A DNA stretch of 64,000 bases. Source: Xanthomonas hydrangeae. Lineage in GTDB: Bacteria > Pseudomonadota > Gammaproteobacteria > Xanthomonadales > Xanthomonadaceae. The notes beneath the pieces were generated by a model, which saw only the letters and a program-made list of their open reading frames with translations, had not been told where the DNA came from and searched no databases. The DNA is taken from assembly GCA_905142475.1 (NCBI GenBank), contig LR990730.1, positions 3,906,001 to 3,970,000 on the forward strand, in the 5' to 3' direction. A program made the position numbers and the translations under genes. Below, piece after piece: positions 51,962 to 59,020 of the stretch. Numbering within the stretch: position 1 is the first letter of the stretch; every line of letters begins with the position of its first letter.

Positions 51962-53078
51962 AACTATCCTTATTAATAGAGCGATCAATTCCGATGATCA
52001 GGATTTCAAGCTCGGCTGAGTAAAATATCCCCTGTTCCTGTTCTAATAGCGCCGGTGGGCGCTTCATAATTTTTGCAGCAAGTGCTGGACTGCATGCATT
52101 TTTGCCAGCACATAGCGTGTCTTCGGATACATATCCGTATGAAAGAAGTGACCACAACACTCTTGGATCCAAACCAGCCGCCACCAAATCGGAAATTTTC
52201 TGCAAGATCAAATTAATTTGATCCAACCACATATCTGAATTGCTGAGGTCTAGGCTTGTGGCAGTCGAAGATGCCTGCATCCAGGTTTGACCTGTTCGCT
52301 GTTTAGCAAAGCTCAGGCAATGCGCAATATAGAGCGGATAAAGATTTCGATAGCGTCCCGCCAGATTTATCAGGAGAGTGCGGGTTACCCGTCCATTAGT
52401 ATCACTAAGTGGATGGATGCAGATCATCTGATACGCAATGGCTTCGAAAAAAGCACAGTTGATCGGCTGGGCGATCTTTCCTTGTAGCAAATCTTCGAGG
52501 TTTCTCAGAAGATAAGGCAGCTGATCTGCCTGCGGTAAAACAAGCCAGGCTTCTGACGGTTTCTTTCCACCGACCCATGCATTATCCGTGCGGCTCTTAA
52601 CTTGGCTATTGCCCAAATTTTTTGCTAAATTCAAGGACCAATTTAAAACGCCATGCGCATCTGGAAGCCCTGCTTTAAGGGATGCATTGATGGCTGATTT
52701 CGCATAGCGACTTGCCCTCAAATCAGGAATTCCAGAGAATTTCCAGGCTCCTCTGCATACATGAACTAACCGAGAAGACAGAGCTGAAAGGTAGCCAACG
52801 CATTGAGCATCTGACTCAAACCGTTGGTAATCCCCTATTTTTTCATAGGTTCGAAGTGGCGGCTCTAACAACGCTGGCGTATAGACCGAAAACGATGCAT
52901 CGAGCCAAACCGAAGCATTGGGCGCATCGCGTCGTCCTGGAAGTGGCGCAAAAGCCAAATCAAGGGGCGCTAACTCAAAATTTCCATCCATAAAATTTCG
53001 ACGCACTGACGGAGCCCAAGCAACATGCCCTGACAACCATGTCAAATCAAGGCAAAAATCGAAGATGAAGTGATGCAC
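51948..53078 (-). CDS. Fic-domain protein
   Basis: 376 residues if started at the GTG at 53078; an ATG at 52991 is an alternative, and the upstream site overlaps a CRP-like box. Fic enzymes transfer AMP or other phosphate groups to protein hydroxyls. The catalytic motif reads IHPLSDTNGRVTRTLL near residue 221: the His and NGR are kept, but Phe is Leu and the usual Gly before NGR is Thr. The flap region is AWLVLPQADQLPYLLRNLE. No inhibitory [S/T]xxxE[G/N] helix was recognised with certainty. Co-transcribed with the exported protein and the lipoprotein. Confidence 0.85.
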   Translation of the reverse strand: MHHFIFDFCLDLTWLSGHVAWAPSVRRNFMDGNFELAPLDLAFAPLPGRRDAPNASVWLDASFSVYTPALLEPPLRTYEKIGDYQRFESDAQCVGYLSALSSRLVHVCRGAWKFSGIPDLRASRYAKSAINASLKAGLPDAHGVLNWSLNLAKNLGNSQVKSRTDNAWVGGKKPSEAWLVLPQADQLPYLLRNLEDLLQGKIAQPINCAFFEAIAYQMICIHPLSDTNGRVTRTLLINLAGRYRNLYPLYIAHCLSFAKQRTGQTWMQASSTATSLDLSNSDMWLDQINLILQKISDLVAAGLDPRVLWSLLSYGYVSEDTLCAGKNACSPALAAKIMKRPPALLEQEQGIFYSAELEILIIGIDRSINKDSYEIE

Positions 53079-53084
53079 GTCACA
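53069..53084. promoter_or_regulatory. CRP/Clp-like site
   Basis: AGTGA-TGCACG-TCACA: nine of ten consensus positions of TGTGA-N6-TCACA with exact spacing, upstream of (or overlapping) the fic start. In Xanthomonas the CRP homologue Clp binds this consensus. Confidence 0.6.
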
Positions 53085-53097
53085 TAAATGGCGGAAA

Positions 53098-53113
53098 TCT
53101 GATAATTATCAGA
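53098..53113. promoter_or_regulatory. 16-bp perfect palindrome before the Fic operon
   Basis: TCTGATAATTATCAGA. Located between the XRE regulator gene and fic, 20 bp upstream of the fic frame. Likely a repressor operator; contains a -10-like GATAAT. Confidence 0.65.
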
Positions 53114-53159
53114 AAACCCTTACATCGATCACGTCTTTCACCGACAAACTTTGTGCCGG

Positions 53160-53504
53160 TTAACGCACTCGATTGGTCTTAGAGCGAGACTTAATATCAG
53201 CCAAAAGCGCGTGCTGGTCTTTGGTGGGAAGCTGCATGAACTCCTGAATGAGTTCTGCTAGTTCCTCTGTCTCTGCGTAGAGATAAGCAAGCGAGACCCC
53301 AAGGGCGTCAGCCATCTTCTGGGCGGTCTCACTGTCGCATTCGTGCACTGCCCGCTCATATCGATTGATTCGAACGGCTGCGACATCTTCTGTTAGTCCC
53401 ATGAGCACTCCTAAGGCCTTTTGGCTGAGCCGAAGTGTCTTCCTCCGCTTCTTCATACGGGCGGCGAAGACGACACGAACACTGCGGGCGTTGGGAGAAG
53501 TCAT
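53160..53504 (-). CDS. XRE-family transcriptional regulator
   Basis: 114 residues. Helix-turn-helix MKKRRKTLRLSQKALGVLMG...VRINRYERAVHECDSETAQKMADALGVSLAYLYA, as in cI/Cro-type repressors, with a helical C-terminus (ELAELIQEFMQLP). Divergent from the membrane protein gene at 53608, with CGTAA repeats between them, so it probably controls both and possibly the fic operon just downstream. Confidence 0.92.
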   Translation of the reverse strand: MTSPNARSVRVVFAARMKKRRKTLRLSQKALGVLMGLTEDVAAVRINRYERAVHECDSETAQKMADALGVSLAYLYAETEELAELIQEFMQLPTKDQHALLADIKSRSKTNRVR

Positions 53505-53517
53505 GCCCCAAGGATGA

Positions 53518-53577
53518 ACGTAAGCTACGCTGCTCGTAAATTACGTTGCCCGTATCTTACGTTTAGCGTATCTTTAC
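53518..53577. promoter_or_regulatory. CGTAA operator cluster
   Basis: Contains the perfect palindrome CGTAAATTACG (53535-53545), flanked by further CGTAA, CGTA, TTACG and GCGTA half-sites at about 10-base intervals. Sits in the divergent promoter region of the XRE gene. Confidence 0.65.
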
Positions 53578-53607
53578 CCCGTCCGTCAACCAGCGTAGGG
53601 CGAAGTC

Positions 53608-53928
53608 GTGAGCACACCAGATGGTGAAATTGGCAATGAGGTCCGGAAGCGCGAGATCCAAGAACAAGCCGCAGCAGAGCTCACCCAGCCCTTGCTCAAA
53701 CGAGGCTGGCGCATTGCCTATGTGGGATGGGCTGCTCCCATCCTGCCCGTCATTGGCTTCTTCTTCCTGATCGTCCTGTCCATCGTCGCCATCCTCCATG
53801 GGGTCCTGGCAACAACGAAGGGCAATACCTCTGGTGGCTTACGCCTGGTCCTGGCCGCTTGGATTGGGTCAACCGGGATTGGTCTGCTCTGGATGGGTGT
53901 CTATGCCCTCCTCTCTTCACTCTTTTAA
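53608..53928 (+). CDS. Small membrane protein divergent from the XRE regulator
   Basis: 106 residues from the GTG at 53608. Charged N-terminus (DGEIGNEVRKREIQEQAAAEL) then two long helices (APILPVIGFFFLIVLSIVAI and LRLVLAAWIGSTGIGLLWMG). No family recognised. Followed after 13 bp by a truncated lipoprotein gene in the same direction. Confidence 0.7.
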   Translation: MSTPDGEIGNEVRKREIQEQAAAELTQPLLKRGWRIAYVGWAAPILPVIGFFFLIVLSIVAILHGVLATTKGNTSGGLRLVLAAWIGSTGIGLLWMGVYALLSSLF

Positions 53929-53941
53929 TCAAGGAATGCGC

Positions 53942-54054
53942 ATGTCTAAGGTTCGCCTGATCACCATTGGCCTGATGGTTGCCACTTTGGCTGCTTGCTC
54001 ATCTGGTCCTTCTGAGTCCAAGGCTGAGGAAGCGATGCTTGCTTATGCCAAGGC
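53942..54054 (+). pseudogene. Lipoprotein gene truncated by the IS element
   Basis: MSKVRLITIGLMVATLAACS is a clear lipoprotein signal with Cys at residue 19; only about 38 native codons remain. Reading continues into the IS end and stops at 54076. The rest of the gene is not found on the other side of the IS. Confidence 0.8.
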
Positions 54055-54117
54055 TGATACGCCCAGGGTTTCCTAGACATCTCAAGGCCATGGAAAATGG
54101 TCGATTCGGAGGTGTCT

Positions 54118-54390
54118 ATGAGCAGCAAGCGGTATACGGATGAGTTCAAGATCGAGGCGATCCGGCAAGTGACTGATCGTGGGTTCAAGGTGGCAGAAGT
54201 GGCCGAGCGCCTGGGTGTCACCACGCACAGCCTGTACGCCTGGCTGCGCACGTTCGGCAAGCCTGGCGTGGTGCAGCGCGCCGAGGTGGACCAGAGCGCC
54301 GAGGTTCGGCGGCTGAAGGCAGAGTTGCGTCGAGTGACCGAGGAGCGCGACATCCTAAAAAAGGCCGCCGCGTACTTTGCCAAGGGGTAA
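54118..54390 (+). CDS. IS3-family transposase OrfA
   Basis: 90 residues; GGAGG six bases before the ATG at 54118. Helix-turn-helix MSSKRYTDEFKIEAIRQVTD...AERLGVTTHSLYAWL and a leucine-zipper-like C-terminus (AEVRRLKAELRRVTEERDILKKA). An A-AAA-AAG slippery heptamer (54357-54363) lies near the end, in the right phase for a -1 shift into OrfB. Confidence 0.93.
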   Translation: MSSKRYTDEFKIEAIRQVTDRGFKVAEVAERLGVTTHSLYAWLRTFGKPGVVQRAEVDQSAEVRRLKAELRRVTEERDILKKAAAYFAKG

Positions 54391-54407
54391 AGGCAAAGTA
54401 CGCCTTC

Positions 54408-55262
54408 ATGCAAGCCCACTGCGGGGAATTCAGGGTGTGTGCGATGTGCCGGGTATTGCGGGTCAACCGGGCGGGTTATTACGCCTGGTTACGCTCGCCC
54501 GACAGTGAGCGCGCCAAGGAAGACCAACGCCTGCTGGGATTGATCAAGCACCACTGGTTGGCCAGCGGCAGTGTCTATGGGCATCGCAAGATCACTAAGG
54601 ATCTGCGCGATCTGGGTGAGCGTTGCAGTCGCCATCGGGTGCATCGGCTGATGCGCACCGAGGGACTGCGTGCTCAGGTGGGCTATGGTCGCAAACCGCG
54701 CTTCCATGGAGGAATGCAGTGCAAGGCGGCGGCCAACCTGCTTGACCGACAGTTCGACGTGACGGAGCCGGACACGGCCTGGGCGAGCGATTTCACCTTC
54801 ATCCGCACGCATGCAGGCTGGATGTACCTGGCTGTTGTGATCGATCTGTTTTCCCGGCAGGTCGTCGGCTGGGCGATGCGCGATCGGGCCGATACCGAGT
54901 TGGTCGTGCAGGCCCTGTTGTCTGCGGTGTGGCGGCGCAAACCCAACGCTGGTTGCTTGGTTCACTCGGACCAAGGGTCTGTCTACACCAGCGATGACTG
55001 GCGCAGTTTCCTGGCGTCCCATGGCTTGGTGTGCAGCATGAGTCGGCGTGGCAACTGCCACGACAACGCACCCGTGGAGAGCTTCTTCGGCCTGCTCAAA
55101 CGCGAGCGGATCAGGCGGCGGATCTATCCCACCAAGGACGCCGCTCGCGCCGAGGTATTCGACTACATCGAGATGTTCTACAACCCCAACCGCCGCCACG
55201 GTTCAACTGGCGACCTGTCCCCTGTAGAGTTTGAACGGCGCTACGCGCAACGAGGGTCTTGA
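54408..55262 (+). CDS. IS3-family transposase OrfB (DDE integrase)
   Basis: 284 residues. rve-type catalytic core with DDE residues in WASDFTFI, VHSDQGSVY and NAPVESFFGLLK. Normally made as an OrfAB fusion by -1 frameshifting at the A6G site; the frame is open upstream of the ATG to that site. Appears intact. Confidence 0.93.
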   Translation: MQAHCGEFRVCAMCRVLRVNRAGYYAWLRSPDSERAKEDQRLLGLIKHHWLASGSVYGHRKITKDLRDLGERCSRHRVHRLMRTEGLRAQVGYGRKPRFHGGMQCKAAANLLDRQFDVTEPDTAWASDFTFIRTHAGWMYLAVVIDLFSRQVVGWAMRDRADTELVVQALLSAVWRRKPNAGCLVHSDQGSVYTSDDWRSFLASHGLVCSMSRRGNCHDNAPVESFFGLLKRERIRRRIYPTKDAARAEVFDYIEMFYNPNRRHGSTGDLSPVEFERRYAQRGS

Positions 55263-55288
55263 GTGTCTACGGAACCCTGGGCGTATCA

Positions 55289-56351
55289 CGTGCCGCCCCT
55301 CCCGACGCCACGGCGGACGACCAAACCCGCCATCGAAACGATCACGCTTGGCAAGGCCCGAGACGCTTGGCTGAACAGCCTCAAGGGCAGCACCTTGCCC
55401 AAGACCTGGACCATCAAGCGGACCGCCATCGAGCTTTTGACCAGCTTCATAGGCGAGAAGACCAAGCTGCACACGGTCACCCGCTCGGACCTGGCCCGGT
55501 GGTATCAGGACATGCGGGACAAAGGCGCTTCAACGCCGACGCTCACGAATAAGCAGTCCTACATTGGTGGCAAGGGCGGCTTCTTCGAGTGGGCCCAAGC
55601 CTCCGGCCACTACCCCCGTGGCGACAATCCTGCGTCCGGGCACGTGAGCTACTCCACCCGCGAGAAGCGGGCCCGGCGCAAGTTCGGGTTCAAGGCCTAC
55701 GACGCCCACCAGGTCCAGGCCCTGTTCGCACCGGCTGCTTTTGAAGCCCTGCCCCTGGCGGCACGGTGGGCATCCCTCATTGGCTTGTATACCGGCGCCC
55801 GCGCTTCGGAGGTTGGCCAACTGCTGACCGCTGACGTGGTGGAGGACGGCGGTATCCCCTGCATCCAGATTTCAGATGAGGGAGAGCATCAGAAGGTAAA
55901 GACGGACGTGAGCTTGAGGACGGTGCCGGTCCACCCCGACCTGCTCGCCCTGGGCTTCCTGGACTGGGTCCAGCAGGCGCGAGACCAGGGTCAGGAACGC
56001 TTGTTCCCGGCGGCCAAGGCCGATGCCAAGAATGGGCAAGGCAACTGGATCTCCAAAGCCTTCAGCCGACACCTGGCCGAGGTGGGCAAGAACTGGCCCA
56101 CAGCCAAGCGCGGCTTCCACTCGCTGCGCAAAACCCTGATCCAAGAGTTGCAAGGCGCGGGCGTGGTGTCTGAGCTCCGCGCCCAGTTGGTCGGCCACGA
56201 GTTGGACGACGAGCACCACGTGACCTACAGCCGAGCCTTTACCGCCAAGGAGAAGCTGGACGGGCTCCGGGCTGTCTCGCCGGGCCTGTCCGTGCTTGCC
56301 TACGGCCTCAACCTTGATTCCCTATCGGCCTTGATGAATCAGACAACGTGA
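55289..56351 (+). pseudogene. Second integrase, N-terminus lost at the IS
   Basis: About 353 codons closely similar to residues ~135-490 of the integrase at 45487: shared runs include LIGLYTGARASEVGQLL, KTDVSLRTVP, and FHSLRKTLIQELQGAG. All catalytic residues (R, HxxR, H, Y) are kept, but the arm-binding N-terminus is gone; the IS right end replaces it. A GTG inside the IS (55263) could start a fusion of about 362 residues. GC is visibly higher than in the first copy, so the two are old paralogues from related islands rather than a recent duplication. Confidence 0.88.
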
Positions 56352-56581
56352 GTCGTTCCCTTTTGCGCTCAAGCGCCTTGATGCTCCGGCGCCATCTTCG
56401 CCGAACGCTCCCCGGATTTCCGGGGAGAACTTGCTTGCTCCGCTGATGGCTCCACCTTCTCAAGAAATGGAACCTCAAGACTTCTCGGGGCGGTTCAGCA
56501 ATTGGCGGCACGACGCCATCTACGTATGCCAAACAGCTGACCAACACCGATATCACAAACCCCTGCCTCTAAGCCCGACTG

Positions 56582-56800
56582 CTATTCAGATTGGGGGGAT
56601 GTCGCCTTTGATTCACGCATGAATTTGCAGCAAATCAATAAAGCAAGTAGCCAAGCTATTGCTGGATAAATTCCGGTCCAAACTTTATCCGCATTGTTGA
56701 GATCAAATGCCACGAGAACGACAAGGAAGCACACCATAAGGAATGCAAATGCCATCGCACTTGCCGCAAAAAAGATCCTGACGATCATCTTGATCCTCAT
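56582..56800 (-). CDS. Small membrane protein, candidate immunity (module E)
   Basis: 72 residues from the ATG at 56800; two helices (MIVRIFFAASAMAFAFLMVCFLVVLVAF region and IYPAIAWLLALLICC). The ATG overlaps the stop of the preceding tail-like frame by one base (TGATG), the coupling seen in toxin-immunity pairs. Confidence 0.6.
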   Translation of the reverse strand: MRIKMIVRIFFAASAMAFAFLMVCFLVVLVAFDLNNADKVWTGIYPAIAWLLALLICCKFMRESKATSPQSE

Positions 56801-57045
56801 CACTTGCAACCACATTTTGAAATGGATGAGTCTACAACTGTAGCTGAGCCGGCAACACCTCCAGCGCCTATCTCAAAGCCACGACTTTGGCCGTTCTCGA
56901 AGAAATCATAAGCACCCGACCTCCCAGGAGGGCTCAATGATCCCCCATCACCGCTGACTTGGATCATCGAAACGCCATTGTCGGAAAATACGGTGATACC
57001 AGCACTCAACATTGAAAACCGCCCATTCAAAACGAAGGGCATCAT
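56800..57045 (-). CDS. Orphan RHS-tail-like fragment (module E)
   Basis: 81 codons with no recognisable start of a domain. Gly/Ser-rich and ends GFEIGAGGVAGSATVVDSSI then SKCGCK. The end resembles the RHS protein's own end ([18 protein letters not shown]): Gly-Val-Ala-x-Gly-Ser-Ala, hydrophobic, then Lys-Cys-x-Cys. In frame it is blocked by a stop just upstream of the ATG. I read it as a displaced C-terminal tip of an RHS toxin. Confidence 0.5.
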   Translation of the reverse strand: MMPFVLNGRFSMLSAGITVFSDNGVSMIQVSGDGGSLSPPGRSGAYDFFENGQSRGFEIGAGGVAGSATVVDSSISKCGCK

Positions 57046-57056
57046 CTGCTATCAAA

Positions 57057-57539
57057 TTACGCCCCTACTGCTGGATTTGAACAGAGCCTCCTGTAAATAT
57101 CAGGATCCACGCTGTTCCACCGATTCTGTCTGCCGGAGGCCGCTCCTAAAAACACGACTTGCTGATATTTCAGCGACTTGCCGCTTACCTTCACCTCTCT
57201 GCTCTCACATCCATAACGTATGTCTACGATAGTGGCGCCTGCAAATCCAACGTTGTCCTGAACAAGCTGGTATTGACCAGCAGGTAACTGGCGGTCGAAC
57301 ACTTCAGAAACAGCAACACTCTGAGCAGTCTTATAGGACATCATCGTGAGACCCGAATCAATATCAGAGTAAACATCGATTTCGGTAGCATCACTAGGCA
57401 TGCCACCTAACGACGCTGAAACTGAAAAATCATTCGACCTCTCCAAGCTTTCCAGATCCTTATAAATTCTTGGGGCGCCATAGGGGGCACAGCCCGAAAG
57501 AGCAAGAAGAGCGAACGATAAAAGTGTGGATCTACTCAT
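57057..57539 (-). CDS. Lipoprotein, candidate immunity (module D)
   Basis: 160 residues from the ATG at 57539; signal MSRSTLLSFALLALSGCAPY with lipid Cys at residue 17. Beta-rich remainder (EVFDRQLPAGQYQLVQDNVGFAGATIVDIRYG). The ATG overlaps the stop of a short hydrophobic frame (57536-57640). No family recognised. Confidence 0.7.
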   Translation of the reverse strand: MSRSTLLSFALLALSGCAPYGAPRIYKDLESLERSNDFSVSASLGGMPSDATEIDVYSDIDSGLTMMSYKTAQSVAVSEVFDRQLPAGQYQLVQDNVGFAGATIVDIRYGCESREVKVSGKSLKYQQVVFLGAASGRQNRWNSVDPDIYRRLCSNPAVGA

Positions 57540-57640
57540 CTCCACCCCATTCCGGCACGTTCTGAATAAGAAGCCGACAGCGCTCCGGCACAAGCCAAAA
57601 TCACAAGCAAACTACCCATCAGGCTGCCGCTGAGCAGCAT
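57536..57640 (-). CDS. Possible 34-residue hydrophobic peptide (module D)
   Basis: MLLSGSLMGSLLVILACAGAL then a short polar end. Overlaps the lipoprotein start (ATGA). It could be a real small membrane peptide or the remnant of an immunity gene. Its start lies inside an 11-bp hairpin. Confidence 0.25.
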   Translation of the reverse strand: MLLSGSLMGSLLVILACAGALSASYSERAGMGWR

Positions 57641-57651
57641 TGCTCAGCGGC
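57626..57651. other. 11-bp perfect hairpin
   Basis: GCCGCTGAGCA, loop GCAT, TGCTCAGCGGC. No T-run on either side. Positioned between modules C and D of the RHS array. Confidence 0.6.
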
Positions 57652-57735
57652 GTTACAAGAGCTTCAATTGAAAGGGAAACTATTGGGATGCAGGCCAGCC
57701 ATAAAACTTGGGTTAAACCAAAATAATCAGGGAGC

Positions 57736-57984
57736 TCACTTTTTCTTCAAGAGATAGTTTTCGACCGAATAAGATGCAAGAGATACGACACCTACGAACG
57801 CGACAAAGAAGAGCACCCCCAAGATAGGCCTATAAACTCTTAGCCCAAAGAAATACTCAATTGCCAAGCAAAGCAAAAGCCCGACGTAAATGGCTATCAA
57901 GACCGCAAAACCAACTATTATGGCTTTATCAGACCTCAATTTTTTCCAATTTATTTCGTGCACCACACCGTCCTCGTTTGACAT
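57736..57984 (-). CDS. Small membrane protein, candidate immunity (module C)
   Basis: 82 residues from the ATG at 57984 (MSNEDGVVHEINWKKLRSDK). Two helices: AIIVGFAVLIAIYVGLLLCLAI and ILGVLFFVAFVGVVSLAS. Starts 34 bp inside the preceding tail-like frame. Ends with a basic ENYLLKKK. Confidence 0.65.
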   Translation of the reverse strand: MSNEDGVVHEINWKKLRSDKAIIVGFAVLIAIYVGLLLCLAIEYFFGLRVYRPILGVLFFVAFVGVVSLASYSVENYLLKKK

Positions 57985-58187
57985 TGCTGTAATCCAGCCG
58001 AAACCTGTGACCCTATGCCAGCATTGATTCCTACCGAAGCGTTTCCATCCCTTGCCAACTCTACAGAACCTTTTGCGCCAGCCCCCTCCATGGCTCCAAG
58101 CTGCAACTGCATTGATTGGCTCTTCCCCACTGAAGAGTTTCCGGTGCCACACGGCATGCCTACGAAGCTTCCTGGCCCACAACAAAA
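57951..58187 (-). CDS. Orphan RHS-tail-like fragment (module C)
   Basis: 78 open codons; an ATG lies at 58157 but the frame is open further up. Gly/Ser-rich (GAMEGAGAKGSVELARDG; ASVGINAGIGSQVSAGL) and ends QCQTRTVWCTK with two Cys. The composition matches the RHS C-terminal tail more than a free-standing protein. Overlapped by a two-helix membrane protein. Confidence 0.45.
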   Translation of the reverse strand, partial: FCCGPGSFVGMPCGTGNSSVGKSQSMQLQLGAMEGAGAKGSVELARDGNASVGINAGIGSQVSAGLQQCQTRTVWCTK

Positions 58188-58336
58188 TTACTGTAAGAAG
58201 CTGCCATGCCAAAGTGAGCTCTAAAATAACTTTCTTATCCAGGCTCCTGCTATTTTCGTCATTATTATCGCCATTTGCCGAGACGACTAGGAAAGAATGC
58301 CTCATGTGATTGGGGCCTGAAGCTTCTATACCTCGG

Positions 58337-58603
58337 TTATTTACGCGAAAGGTGAAAAGCTCCACCCCTCACGTAGCCACGCCCACCTTGATACTCAACT
58401 TCAACCACATAATCAGCCTTATTCAAGTAAATCACTCTCTTAACTGGCAGGGGGTTCGAAGCCACCCCCAACACTTCCGGACCATCTGATTTTTTATAAA
58501 CCGTCACTTCGCCAACGGGAATGATCCCTATATCTGGAGCACAGCCCGTAATTGTCGCCGTCAGCAGAAGAGCCGTCAACAATGTCCGGAACCGCACAAT
58601 CAT
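58337..58603 (-). CDS. Small lipoprotein, candidate immunity (module B)
   Basis: 88 residues; signal MIVRFRTLLTALLLTATITG followed by the lipid Cys at residue 21. Beta-type remainder (EVTVYKKSDGPEVLGV; YVVEVEYQGGRGYVRGGAFHL). ATG overlaps by four bases (ATGA) the stop of an upstream frame that has no start codon of its own. Confidence 0.7.
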   Translation of the reverse strand: MIVRFRTLLTALLLTATITGCAPDIGIIPVGEVTVYKKSDGPEVLGVASNPLPVKRVIYLNKADYVVEVEYQGGRGYVRGGAFHLSRK

Positions 58604-58833
58604 GGCCTAGCCTGAAAGAGTGAATGTGACTTTTTACAGCTGGATTGATATACAGCATCACATTCAGAGCCTCCGGGAAAATAGCATTTAATTGAGATAA
58701 TGGAACCCCCATATCCCGCAAGCAATTCTAAAGCGGGGAACCACAGTTGTTCGCCAAGCCATATTCCCCTTGACCTTTCGACAAGCAGCGATGTCCGCCA
58801 ATTTTGATTAAATAATTTATTTTTGGAAAAAAT
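58600..58833 (-). pseudogene. Start-less RHS-tail-like frame (module B)
   Basis: 77 codons open from just after a stop at 58834-58836 to TGA at 58600-58602, with no ATG or GTG. Includes LLAGYGGSIISIKCYFPGGS and ends ECDAVYQSSCKKSHSLFQARP-stop in pieces: three to four Cys and Gly-rich, as in the other tails. Its stop is coupled to the lipoprotein start. Too short and start-less to be expressed alone; best explained as a cut-off 3' end of an RHS gene. Confidence 0.45.
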
Positions 58834-59020
58834 CAGAAGCCAGGATGCATATAAGCATCAAGCTTGCCCCAGAGATTGCAAGGTAGAATCCTTTTTTATC
58901 CCAGCTTGACCTAAATGGCTTCTTCTCGGGCGCAATCAGAAATGCGCCCCATCGAATTAGACCTCCAATGCCAAGTAGCGCAGCTGCAATTAGCATTAAG
59001 GCGATCTGCAATCCAATCAT
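58817..59020 (-). CDS. Small membrane protein, candidate immunity to the RHS protein (module A)
   Basis: 67 residues; ATG overlaps the RHS stop by four bases. Two helices ([22 protein letters not shown] region; [19 protein letters not shown]) joined by a charged loop ([14 protein letters not shown]). Position directly after an RHS toxin tail and tight coupling are the standard immunity layout; function inferred. Confidence 0.7.
   Translation of the reverse strand: MIGLQIALMLIAAALLGIGGLIRWGAFLIAPEKKPFRSSWDKKGFYLAISGASLMLICILASDFFQK

Larger units (their letters stand above)
54055..55288 (+). mobile_element. IS3-family insertion sequence
   Basis: 1234 bp. Terminal inverted repeats of 25 bp with two mismatches: TGATACGCCCAGGGTT followed by T/C, C, C/G, TAGACA, with TG...CA tips as in IS3. 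Encodes OrfA and OrfB in overlapping frames. No direct target duplication flanks it (left flank ...AAGGC, right flank CGTGCC...), and left and right flanks belong to different genes. This points to a deletion or recombination between copies rather than a simple insertion. Confidence 0.9.

Noticed and set aside
53750..53932. Minus-strand 60-codon frame opposite the small membrane gene
   Set aside because: The plus-strand frame has a start, two clean helices and a follow-on gene; the complement lacks all of these.
54050..55293. Direct target-site duplication around the IS
   Set aside because: The bases on the two sides (AAGGC and CGTGC) do not match at 3, 4 or 5 bp.
56352..56581. Possible gene between the integrase fragment and module E
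   Set aside because: No frame with sensible composition or start; only a 9-bp hairpin CTCCCCGGA/TCCGGGGAG at 56408-56427 was seen.
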